64,000 nt of DNA from Bacteroidales bacterium (GTDB lineage: Bacteria; Bacteroidota; Bacteroidia; Bacteroidales; P3). Positions 51,576-58,473 of the stretch are shown here, one piece after another. The translations under genes were made by a program, and so were the position numbers. The stretch lies in contig JAFSPS010000042.1 in NCBI GenBank assembly GCA_017451385.1, positions 62,001-126,000 of the forward strand. Reading direction: 5' to 3'. The stretch's first letter is position 1. Each line of letters opens with the position of its first letter. The notes beneath the pieces are model-generated. The model was not told where the DNA came from. It saw only the letters and a program-made list of their open reading frames with translations, and made no database searches.

Positions 51576-52559
51576 TTATTGTTGTTCAAAGAGCGTGTTG
51601 GGTTTTATTGCATTGTCCGATTCGGATTTTCCGATGGGTTCAGGAGTAATCTGAATCTGATGTTCATCAACCTCAGTAAAAGAAGCATCAATGGTTCGGT
51701 CCTCGGGTGCAGTAAGAGTGCTGTCGCCCTCTATATCCTTGGCCATGCTGTCGGCCATCTCGATGGACAGGTAGCCGTATTTGGACAGCATTAGACGCAC
51801 TACCGTCTTTAATGCCATAGAGTGGAAGTTTCCCAGCCACCCGACCTGCTTACTATTGGGGTCAAACGGCTGAGCTGCCAGCTGTTCAAGTTTCTCTGCG
51901 GTAGTGGTGTGGCTGATGCCCTTGGAGTAGCGCTTGGCGTGAGCTGCCATTTCAGACACGCTCATATAGAGCGTTTTTCTGAACCCGTTAATGAGTTCCT
52001 CATAGCAGAAGTAGCCAATGATTTTATCGGATTTTTTTTCTCCGGAGAAATCCACCTCGCCCGTGAGCTTGTTCACGAGCTTTAACTCACCCTCATATAC
52101 CACGTCGGAGTTCAAGACTTTATATTGCCCTGAACGCATTGCGAGTTGGATGTAGCCCTTATAGCCTATCTGGAACGTGGGCTCCGGCACCTTTATCCAG
52201 TTTCCATTGATATCTTGCTTACTATTATTGTAAACAATTATATATGCGAACCCTAACTGTTTATTGATGGGGAGGCGGAGTGTTGCCGCCTTCAGTGCCT
52301 CTGCCACCACTTGCGATGGGTTGCACTGTTGCAAAGACGAATCGCTGTTATACAGGTCGATTATGGAGGCGACAAATGTATCGCTGTATTTACCCAGAGC
52401 GTTTCGGAACTGCTCGGTTACACTGTCAGCGCGGAGCATATTTTTAAGGCTTGCCTTGCGGTCCTTGACCGTGGTGGCTACCGCCGTGGTGGCGGTGTTC
52501 TGTGTGGCCTGCGCCATGACGGCGGCGGCCATCTTTTGAGATTGAGATTGTGTTTCCAT
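51576..52559 (-). CDS. recT: RecT-family single-strand annealing protein
   Basis: 327 residues from ATG 52559 (METQSQSQKMAAAVMAQATQ); a start at 52625 is unlikely as it precedes the normal family N-terminus. The core SLKNMLRADSVTEQFRNALG, CNPSQVVAEALKAATLRLPI and GFAYIIVYNN is diagnostic of RecT. It coats single strands and anneals homologous DNA, working with the YqaJ exonuclease. The C-terminus is acidic. It is the second gene of the early operon to carry a recognised function. Confidence 0.93.
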   Translation of the reverse strand: METQSQSQKMAAAVMAQATQNTATTAVATTVKDRKASLKNMLRADSVTEQFRNALGKYSDTFVASIIDLYNSDSSLQQCNPSQVVAEALKAATLRLPINKQLGFAYIIVYNNSKQDINGNWIKVPEPTFQIGYKGYIQLAMRSGQYKVLNSDVVYEGELKLVNKLTGEVDFSGEKKSDKIIGYFCYEELINGFRKTLYMSVSEMAAHAKRYSKGISHTTTAEKLEQLAAQPFDPNSKQVGWLGNFHSMALKTVVRLMLSKYGYLSIEMADSMAKDIEGDSTLTAPEDRTIDASFTEVDEHQIQITPEPIGKSESDNAIKPNTLFEQQ

Positions 52560-52560
52560 T

Positions 52561-52857
52561 TTAATAATTGTATTTAGATTTATAAATTTTGAGGGCCTTG
52601 TCGGTATCGATGACACGCTTTGCACCGACTTGGGAGATAGCCGCGTCGATGATGCCGCTCTTGATGATGCGGTTAGCGGTTGAGCGGGAGCAGTTGAATA
52701 ACTGCATTACGCCCGGTATGCCGTATAGGTAGCGCGGCAAATCGGCGCGCGTTACCTCGGCTGCATCGCGCTCCGCCAGCACCTGCTGCACGGCGGAGCG
52801 GACAACAGACTGCAGGTCGGCAAGCGTGATGTCTATTATTCTCGTAGATGTTTCCAT
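52561..52857 (-). CDS. DUF3853 family protein
   Basis: 98 residues. An N-terminal coiled segment (LADLQSVVRSAVQQVLAERD) is followed by an excisionase-like helix-turn-helix (GIPGVMQLFNCSRSTANRII, then AISQVGAKRVIDTDKALKIY), which is the DUF3853 layout. Members are common in Bacteroidales phages and transposons and probably bind DNA. It overlaps the next gene's stop by 1 bp (TAATG). Confidence 0.85.
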   Translation of the reverse strand: METSTRIIDITLADLQSVVRSAVQQVLAERDAAEVTRADLPRYLYGIPGVMQLFNCSRSTANRIIKSGIIDAAISQVGAKRVIDTDKALKIYKSKYNY

Positions 52858-53003
52858 TAGACAACCTCCACGTCTTCGATTAATACTTCAATGCCGTTGT
52901 TACGGCAGAAATTCACGAGACTACTCATAGTCTCAAATTCATAATTGATACCCTCGTGGGTCATGCGGATAACATCATCCGCAATTTTTACTTTTGGTTT
53001 CAT
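52857..53003 (-). CDS. 48-residue phage protein at the start of the early operon
   Basis: MKPKVKIADDVIRMTHEGIN, then TMSSLVNFCRNNGIEVLIED and VEVV. A balanced alpha/beta small domain. Its TAA overlaps the ATG of DUF3853. A tRNA-like element (53039-53106) lies 36 nt before its ATG. Confidence 0.65.
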   Translation of the reverse strand: MKPKVKIADDVIRMTHEGINYEFETMSSLVNFCRNNGIEVLIEDVEVV

Positions 53004-53038
53004 GACTTTTTGTGTTTTGGGTTAGTAATATTAATTGG

Positions 53039-53106
53039 GAGCAGGAGAGGGAGTCGAACCCTGATGGTGGGAGGTATGGGAGGACACCAGCGACCGCGCC
53101 CTGCTC
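53039..53106 (-). ncRNA. tRNA-like structured element
   Basis: A 7-bp acceptor-like stem GAGCAGG (53106-53100) with CCTGCTC (53045-53039) encloses a T-arm-like hairpin on the + strand AGGGAGTCGAACCCT (53048-53062; loop contains the reverse of TTCGA) and a TGGTG/CACCA stem (53065-53069 with 53085-53089) with a 15-nt loop. No normal D-arm or anticodon stem is present, so it is not a canonical tRNA. It lies 36 nt before the 48-residue gene. Confidence 0.5.
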
Positions 53107-53113
53107 GTGGTGA

Positions 53114-53554
53114 TTATTCTTCCTCTTTGACAAGGGAGAATTTTATGTCGTCTTCGTTGGAAGCATCGACGAGGATGCAGTACTCGTCGTCTATGGGGTA
53201 GCCCTCATCGAGGAAAAATGCCCAATCGTGGAGGAAGTAGGTGGCCAAGCTGTCGTTCATGGCCACGGGGATTGTGGATATAGTATTTATGGACTCGTGG
53301 TCGAACTGGTCTCCCTCGTTGGCGTAGAGCATCACCCACTGGTTGTTGGTAGCGGGCGAGGGGGCCACAACGCCCTCGATAAGTTCTGGGGCGAGATAGG
53401 CACGGTATGACCGTGGCGCGGTCATAGCCGTTACGGCTTGTGCCACCTCGGCAGTGGTCTTGGTGTCGTTGTCGTTGTCGGGGGTCTGGCTGTTGCCGCA
53501 TCCGCAGATGAGGGCGGCGATGGCGATTGTCATAAATGTTTTTTTTATATCCAT
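53114..53554 (-). CDS. Phage-encoded lipoprotein beside the repressor
   Basis: 146 residues from ATG 53554 (MDIKKTFMTIAIAALICGCG). The lipobox LICGC gives Cys at residue 18 or nearby; a longer frame from 53632 is rejected. The mature part is acidic (WVMLYANEGDQFDHESINTI). Its own promoter (53603-53633) diverges from the repressor, so it is expressed in lysogens. Candidate for superinfection exclusion or surface change; function unknown. Confidence 0.7.
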   Translation of the reverse strand: MDIKKTFMTIAIAALICGCGNSQTPDNDNDTKTTAEVAQAVTAMTAPRSYRAYLAPELIEGVVAPSPATNNQWVMLYANEGDQFDHESINTISTIPVAMNDSLATYFLHDWAFFLDEGYPIDDEYCILVDASNEDDIKFSLVKEEE

Positions 53555-53602
53555 AAATTTTATTTGTGTATATTTGTATAAGTTTTTGAATGAAATTTGA
53601 TG

Positions 53603-53633
53603 CAAAGATAATACATTTTGGTAAACTGACAAA
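53603..53633 (-). promoter_or_regulatory. Leftward promoter between lipoprotein gene and repressor
   Basis: On the - strand TTTG (53633-53630) and TATCTTTG (53610-53603), spaced exactly 19 bp, an ideal Bacteroidetes promoter, 49 bp before the lipoprotein ATG. It probably drives the lipoprotein and possibly the early operon. Confidence 0.75.
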
Positions 53634-53660
53634 ATAAAATTTACCTTTTTAGTAAAAATA
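53619..53660. promoter_or_regulatory. Candidate repressor operator with three half-sites
   Basis: GGTAAA (53620-53625), TTTACC (53639-53644) and AGTAAA (53651-53656) form two overlapping inverted repeats (GGTAAA/TTTACC; TTTAC/GTAAA). They overlap the -33 region of the leftward promoter and lie before the repressor gene. Binding is inferred. Confidence 0.45.
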
Positions 53661-53693
53661 TTTATAAAGCTTTAATAATCAATTTCAAAAAAA

Positions 53694-54314
53694 ATGAAAA
53701 AAAAAGAAGAAACAAATAAAGTAGATAAGGAATTATCCTATCGCTTATCCCAAATTAGGAGATTTTTGTGCAACGATAGCAATGGTGTTTTTGCTGATAG
53801 GCTAAAAAAAAATAAGACCTATGTTAGTCAGATATGCAATGGAAGTAAAAGTGTGGGAAAAAAAATATTAGAAGAAATTTTAGCAGCATTCCCCGAGGTG
53901 TCGCGTACATGGCTAATGGTTGGAGAGGGAGAAATGTGTATTGAACAGGGAAAAACTGGAGGTGGTAATTTGTTGACAAAAGAGACGAAAGACCATTTGC
54001 TGGAAAATTATTTATCCCATTACCCTGACGCAAATCATCCATACGACTACAAGAGATTTTTGCTATATGCAATAAAGTGTATTGAAGATGAGTGTTATAT
54101 GGATTATGATACAATAAGAAATAAGGTAAGTGCTACGACTTTAAAGCGTTTGGAAATTGCTTACATATGGATAGAACTGACTTATCATTATATGTTGGAG
54201 GAGTATTCTATGGGGGCTGATTCTGAGCGCATCAACGAGCTGAAAGGATATAATGACCTGCTGCGTGAAAAGGTGGCGAACCTTGAAGCAGAGTTGCAAC
54301 GTGAAAGGGAATAA
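53694..54314 (+). CDS. CI-like phage repressor (XRE helix-turn-helix)
   Basis: 206 residues. LSQIRRFLCNDSNGVFADRL and KKNKTYVSQICNGSKSVGKK form a Cro/CI helix-turn-helix; RTWLMVGEGEMC follows. The C-terminal half ends in a helical dimerisation-like segment (RINELKGYNDLLREKVANLE). No LexA/CI peptidase Ser-Lys pair is apparent, so RecA-driven cleavage is uncertain. It diverges from the lipoprotein gene across the operator. Confidence 0.85.
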   Translation: MKKKEETNKVDKELSYRLSQIRRFLCNDSNGVFADRLKKNKTYVSQICNGSKSVGKKILEEILAAFPEVSRTWLMVGEGEMCIEQGKTGGGNLLTKETKDHLLENYLSHYPDANHPYDYKRFLLYAIKCIEDECYMDYDTIRNKVSATTLKRLEIAYIWIELTYHYMLEEYSMGADSERINELKGYNDLLREKVANLEAELQRERE

Positions 54315-54469
54315 GTGTCATCGTTGCAGGCGAGGACGAGCACGGAAGTTATATCTCTGTAAAATGCTATATTTGATATTCAAAAAAATCTAAAATAGAA
54401 AAAAATAGAAAATGATTTTTTTAGAAAAAGAAACAACTTATTGTAATTTAAGCAAATAAAATTTTTCAA

Positions 54470-54688
54470 ATGGATACATTAAAACTTTTCCCTTTTGAAA
54501 TGGATGATTACGTCAGATGGATGACGGAGGACGAGCAGCGGCGACTTGCAGAGAGCATTGGGAGTGGCATGCTGTATGAGATAAGTGCCTATCGGCTGGC
54601 GGTGTTGCGGGCGCACAAGGAGAGGGAGAGCCGGAGCGAGGCTGATGAGCAAGTGGAAGAGGCGATGCGAAAAGCAGTGAGACGATAA
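54470..54688 (+). CDS. Small hypothetical phage protein upstream of integrase
   Basis: 72 residues: MDTLKLFPFEMDDYVRWMTE, helical and charged, ending EEAMRKAVRR. No family recognised. It lies 7 bp before the integrase gene, so it may act with it, for example as an accessory DNA-binding factor. The 155-bp gap before it is AT-rich and holds TATATTTG (54368-54375) without a good partner box. Confidence 0.6.
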   Translation: MDTLKLFPFEMDDYVRWMTEDEQRRLAESIGSGMLYEISAYRLAVLRAHKERESRSEADEQVEEAMRKAVRR

Positions 54689-54695
54689 GCATGCG

Positions 54696-55964
54696 ATGAT
54701 AGTAGCCTACAGATACAAGTTCGTCCTGCATAAGGGCAGGGGCGATGCGTGCAGCGTTTATCTGCGAGTGACGTTGAGGGGACAGTCTCCGGTAGATTGT
54801 GCCACGGGCGTGATGGTGCAGAGAGAAGCGTGGGATGGAGAGCGGCAGAGGATAATAGGGAGGGACGCTCAGGCGCAAAGAGACAACGGCCATCTACGGC
54901 GTGTGGAGCAGTCCATTTTGGGGCTTTTCGAGCGGTACGAGTACGTTGATAAGGCTGTGCCGACGATAAGCGATTTACGGGCAGATATTGCGGTGGCACT
55001 GGGGAGGTATGATAAGACAGATGCGGAGCGTAAGACTGCGGCGGACGACCTGTATGCGGTGATGGATGAGTTCAGGAGCAAGTCGCGCATACAAAATAAT
55101 TGGAGCAAAGGGACCGATGGTTTTTTTGGCGTGCTGCGCAACCACCTGTCGGCGTATAGTCCGGTAATACATCTGTCGCACATTGACGAGGAGATGGTGC
55201 AGGGATTCTTACTGTACCTTACCGCTAAGGGCTATCATAATACTTATATTGCCAAGTTAATATCCCTGCTGCGTTGGTTTCTGCGCTGGGCGGCGCAACA
55301 TGGGTATTATCATGGCAGCCTGCATGAGACGTACAAGCCAAGGCTTAAAGGGTCGCACTATGAGACGAAAGAGGTCATATATCTAACCCTTAACGAGCTA
55401 AAAGCGATAGAATCCTATCAATTTGATAGCAACCAAGGCACTATGGAGGCAGTGCGAGACGTGTTCATTTTCTGCTGCTACACTGGGTTGCGCTACTCTG
55501 ACGCTGCCAAGTTGCAGCGTAGCGACATAGTGGATGGACACATCAACGTCATCACACGCAAGACATCAGACCGCCTGACCATCGAACTTAACAAGCACTC
55601 GCAGGCCGTGCTGGACAAGTATAAGGATGCGGATTGGCTAAAAGGCCGCGCCCTGCCGGCCATCAGCATCCAGGAGAGCAACGCCTACCTCAAGTGGATT
55701 GGTCGGCTGGCAGGCATAGAGGAGCCTATACGCATTGTGTTTTACAATGGTGCTGAGCGCCATGAGGAGGTGCATCCCAAGTATGAGTTGCTGACGACGC
55801 ATTGTGCGAGGCGCACGTTCGTCGTCACGGCGTTGCAGCTGGGCATCCCTGCGGAGGTCATTATCAAGTGGACCGGCCACAGTGACTTTGCGGCCATGAA
55901 GCCGTACATCAAGATAGTGGATGAGCTGAAGGCGCGCAATATGGCCAAGTTTGATGCGATTTAA
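54696..55964 (+). CDS. Tyrosine recombinase (phage integrase)
   Basis: 422 residues. An N-terminal arm-binding domain (residues 1-95), a SAM-like core-binding domain (about 110-215) and a catalytic domain. The catalytic residues are Arg266 (GLRYSDAAKL), His369-x-x-Arg372 (HCARRTF), His395 (GHSDF) and Tyr404 (MKPYIKIVDEL). It inserts and excises the phage. Its 3' end overlaps the opposite-strand gene by 4 bp. No att site was located near it. Confidence 0.93.
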   Translation: MIVAYRYKFVLHKGRGDACSVYLRVTLRGQSPVDCATGVMVQREAWDGERQRIIGRDAQAQRDNGHLRRVEQSILGLFERYEYVDKAVPTISDLRADIAVALGRYDKTDAERKTAADDLYAVMDEFRSKSRIQNNWSKGTDGFFGVLRNHLSAYSPVIHLSHIDEEMVQGFLLYLTAKGYHNTYIAKLISLLRWFLRWAAQHGYYHGSLHETYKPRLKGSHYETKEVIYLTLNELKAIESYQFDSNQGTMEAVRDVFIFCCYTGLRYSDAAKLQRSDIVDGHINVITRKTSDRLTIELNKHSQAVLDKYKDADWLKGRALPAISIQESNAYLKWIGRLAGIEEPIRIVFYNGAERHEEVHPKYELLTTHCARRTFVVTALQLGIPAEVIIKWTGHSDFAAMKPYIKIVDELKARNMAKFDAI

Positions 55965-56146
55965 CCATGCCGCAGGATGAGCAGTGCGAGCTCGATGGCG
56001 TGGAGACAGCGTGCTGTCTTGATGGCTGCATACTGCTCTTGTGGTGATGCTGCGTTGTCAATATTCCATTCGCTGTCGTTGTACTTGCGCCACGTTGCAT
56101 CAAGACTGTCGATGATTTCTTTTTTTTCTTTTTCAATATTTGTCAT
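55961..56146 (-). CDS. 61-residue protein under a switch-like leader
   Basis: MTNIEKEKKEIIDSLDATWR, then NDSEWNIDNAASPQEQYAAI and KTARCLHAIELALLILRHG. A helical, acidic protein, not recognised. The start at 56146 is chosen because a longer frame (56257) runs through the structured leader and has no support. It overlaps the end of the integrase gene. It may tune integration or lysogeny. Confidence 0.6.
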   Translation of the reverse strand: MTNIEKEKKEIIDSLDATWRKYNDSEWNIDNAASPQEQYAAIKTARCLHAIELALLILRHG

Positions 56147-56148
56147 CT

Positions 56149-56281
56149 TCTTACATTGAGGAAATAAATAAGCCTTTGGGCAGGTGTTCCTCGGCTGTAA
56201 GATACCGTGCAGGCGTTTCCGTTGCTGCCACCACCAAAGGCAATAGACAAATATCAACCGAGTTGCCTCGGCTGTCTTACA
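56149..56281 (-). ncRNA. Structured leader with three mutually exclusive pairing partners
   Basis: On the - strand TGTAAGA occurs at 56281-56275 and 56155-56149, and TCTTACA at 56202-56196; the middle copy can pair with either outer one. The last copy is 2 nt from the ATG at 56146. Inside are CCGAG-GCAA-CTCGG (56271-56258, GNRA tetraloop) and GCCTTTGG/CCAAAGGC (56241-56234 with 56179-56172). A TATCTTTG box (56300-56293) places a start site near 56286. Pairing was not computed. Confidence 0.6.
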
Positions 56282-56311
56282 TTTAGGAGTTGCAAAGATA
56301 CGAAAAAAGGA

Positions 56312-56620
56312 CTAATCTTCGCCAGAGAGTTGGCGGAGGCGGTTCTCGATGGTGATACGGGTGTCCTCGGCTTGCAGGTCTATCTGCTGGCTCTGCATCT
56401 TGGGCATGATGTAGTTCATTAACTTTTCGGCGACGATAAGACGCTCTTTGGGTTCGAGGGCGGCGAAGTCGTCAGCCATGCTGCCGCTTTTACTGTATTG
56501 GTCTAAGAGGGTAGCAATGACTTCTTTTGTTGTCGCCGTAGTCCTATTGGGTGTTCCTTTTTGTCTGCCACCAGTCTTAGGTCGCTTGGCGGCGGGCTTG
56601 TTCTTTTCATCAGCTTTCAT
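56312..56620 (-). CDS. Small-terminase-like or DNA-binding phage protein
   Basis: 102 residues. Opening MKADEKNKPAAKRPKTGGRQ and KGTPNRTTATTKEVIATLLD resembles the N-terminal helical part of terminase small subunits and DUF5681-type proteins; EPKERLIVAEKLMNYIMPKM is helical. The identification is weak, as no large terminase is in the window. The start diverges from the rightward module. Confidence 0.5.
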   Translation of the reverse strand: MKADEKNKPAAKRPKTGGRQKGTPNRTTATTKEVIATLLDQYSKSGSMADDFAALEPKERLIVAEKLMNYIMPKMQSQQIDLQAEDTRITIENRLRQLSGED

Positions 56621-56632
56621 AATTAACAGATA

Positions 56633-56664
56633 TTGTGTACGGGCAAAGATAGGATATTACCTTT
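56633..56664 (+). promoter_or_regulatory. Candidate promoter of the rightward virion module
   Basis: TTG (56633-56635) and TACCTTTG (56657-56664), 21 bp apart, fit the Bacteroidetes pattern, 41 bp before the ATG at 56705. A TATCTTTG on the other strand (56651-56644) overlaps it. Confidence 0.5.
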
Positions 56665-56704
56665 GCAAATAGCATTATATCTATTAACAATAAAAAAAAA
56701 CAAT

Positions 56705-57226
56705 ATGGGTATTATAGGGTCAGCCATAGGGGCAGCCGGAAGCGTCATAGGAGGAGCGATGGCAGCCAAAGCGCAGAAAGAAAATCTTGAGACGCTGAGC
56801 GGCATGCGTGATGCTGTGGCAGCACGCCAGCAGCAGAACCAAGACTGGTTTGACAAAGAGTATAACGCTGATGCCACGCAGCGTGCCGATGCGCAGAATA
56901 TGATACGGAGGACCGAGGAGGCCATCAAGACGCGTGCCAAGCAGGCGGCTGGTACTGCGGCAGTGATGGGCGGCAGTGAGGAGAGTATGGCTGCTGACAA
57001 GGCCGCCAACGCCAAAGCTCTCACGGAGACTGCGAGCAATATCACAGCAGCGGCAGACGCGCGCAAAGACAAGGTGCAGACTCAATTTATGTCACGTCAG
57101 GATGCTCTCGACGGCACCATGCGAGATTTGCAAGATAAGGAGATGGCGGCTAACAACGCCAAAGCCCAGGCCATATCAAGTGCGATAAAGGGCGTGACTG
57201 ATGCGGCAGGAGTTCTGCCATTCTAA
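56705..57226 (+). CDS. Small phage virion-type protein
   Basis: 173 residues from ATG 56705 (MGIIGSAIGAAGSVIGGAMA); a frame from 56633 is an extension. The N-terminus is Gly/Ala-rich and hydrophobic, followed by Gln/Ala/Asp-rich helices (AARQQQNQDWFDKEYNADAT). This pattern occurs in internal or ejected virion proteins of tailed phages. It starts the rightward virion module. Role is inferred. Confidence 0.65.
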   Translation: MGIIGSAIGAAGSVIGGAMAAKAQKENLETLSGMRDAVAARQQQNQDWFDKEYNADATQRADAQNMIRRTEEAIKTRAKQAAGTAAVMGGSEESMAADKAANAKALTETASNITAAADARKDKVQTQFMSRQDALDGTMRDLQDKEMAANNAKAQAISSAIKGVTDAAGVLPF

Positions 57227-57245
57227 CGTAAAAAAATACAATACT

Positions 57246-58439
57246 ATGGGATGGTTGAAGAATATGTTTGCAAAGCAGCAGACAAATGCGCCCGATGAGC
57301 CAGAAAAGTCAAAAAAAGATGATAGCACGGTACAGCAGACAATGCAGACTGCCAGCGGAGAGAGTAGTGCTACTGCTACCCAGCAGGGACAACCCCAGGT
57401 CTCAACTGATACCGATGATACATATCCGTCGGCTAACAAGTCAGCAATACCTACAAGTTATAAAGAGGTGCAAGGACAGCCGAGTATAACTGATATTGAG
57501 ATAGACCGTAGTATCTATCCCCAGCCACAGGGGATGATACAGCGAGGCAGCGGGCAGCATGATGATACAGCGGACAAGGATGCAACAGATATAAGTTCAC
57601 CTCATGCAAGCACACGACATAGGGACGCATTTAAGGCGATGTACGGAGAGACAGAGCCAGAGAAGATGGGTAATCTTGGATATACGTCGTGGCAGGAGTT
57701 TGTAGAGGATGGCAAGAGGCGCAAGACCGATGAGGCGGCACGCCTGCGCCGTGACCACCTATGGAATCAGATAGGTGATGCCATCAGTGCTGCTGCCAAC
57801 CTCTACTGGACTACGCAAGGAGCGCCCAACGCCTACGACCCCACCAAGGGTATGAGTGCCAAGACTAAGGAGCGTTGGGACAAGCTTAAGGCAGAGCGCG
57901 ACAAGCAGATAGACGAGTACCGCAAAGGCGCATTGAGAGCGGCAGAACAAGATGCGGCTGCTGATGTCAAAGCTGAGGACCAGAGGATAGCGCGCGAAAA
58001 TAATAGGCAGATTAGGGAACGAAACGCCTCAGAATCAAGAGCAAGAATAGATAATTATTATTCACAGATAGAAACACGAAAAAAAGAACAGGAATTAAAA
58101 CAAAAAAAATATGAGTTCCAACAACAAAATGCTGAAAATTTGCAAAAATTAAAAGAAGGTAGATTATCAATCGAACAAGCAAGATTGGCGATTGAAAAAG
58201 CGTATAAAGAAGGCCTAATAGATATTAGAGAGCGAGAACTGCTACTAAAACAATCCGATGAGTTTTCAACAACGACCAAGACGGATGAGAAAGGTCGCAC
58301 CACGACAACGACAACAACCAAGAGCAAGGCAGGCAGTGAAGGCACTGCCGCGCCGTCGGGAGGAGGAGCGAGCGGAGGAGGCAAGAAGTCAAGTCCGACA
58401 GGCGGAGGCAAGAAAAAAGCAAGTCCGACCGCAAAATAA
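57246..58439 (+). CDS. Phage protein with coiled coil and Gly/Ser-rich tail
   Basis: 397 residues from ATG 57246 (MGWLKNMFAKQQTNAPDEPE). Residues 1-130 are disordered and Gln/Thr-rich, 150-230 globular (GYTSWQEFVEDGKRRKTDEA), 240-340 a long charged coiled coil (QNAENLQKLKEGRLSIEQAR) and the end is Gly/Ser/Lys-rich (SGGGKKSSPTGGGKKK). The coiled-coil codons (58000-58260) are markedly AT-rich compared with the rest. It lies 19 bp after the previous gene. Probably a virion component. Confidence 0.65.
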   Translation: MGWLKNMFAKQQTNAPDEPEKSKKDDSTVQQTMQTASGESSATATQQGQPQVSTDTDDTYPSANKSAIPTSYKEVQGQPSITDIEIDRSIYPQPQGMIQRGSGQHDDTADKDATDISSPHASTRHRDAFKAMYGETEPEKMGNLGYTSWQEFVEDGKRRKTDEAARLRRDHLWNQIGDAISAAANLYWTTQGAPNAYDPTKGMSAKTKERWDKLKAERDKQIDEYRKGALRAAEQDAAADVKAEDQRIARENNRQIRERNASESRARIDNYYSQIETRKKEQELKQKKYEFQQQNAENLQKLKEGRLSIEQARLAIEKAYKEGLIDIRERELLLKQSDEFSTTTKTDEKGRTTTTTTTKSKAGSEGTAAPSGGGASGGGKKSSPTGGGKKKASPTAK

Positions 58440-58473
58440 AACATCCAAAGTCAAACAATAAAAAGCAATAAAC

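Noticed and set aside
56149-56281. The inverted repeats near the integrase as an attP site
   Set aside because: If attP were here, a prophage would end at this point, yet phage genes continue on both sides. The start-codon contact and the -7 box fit an RNA leader better.
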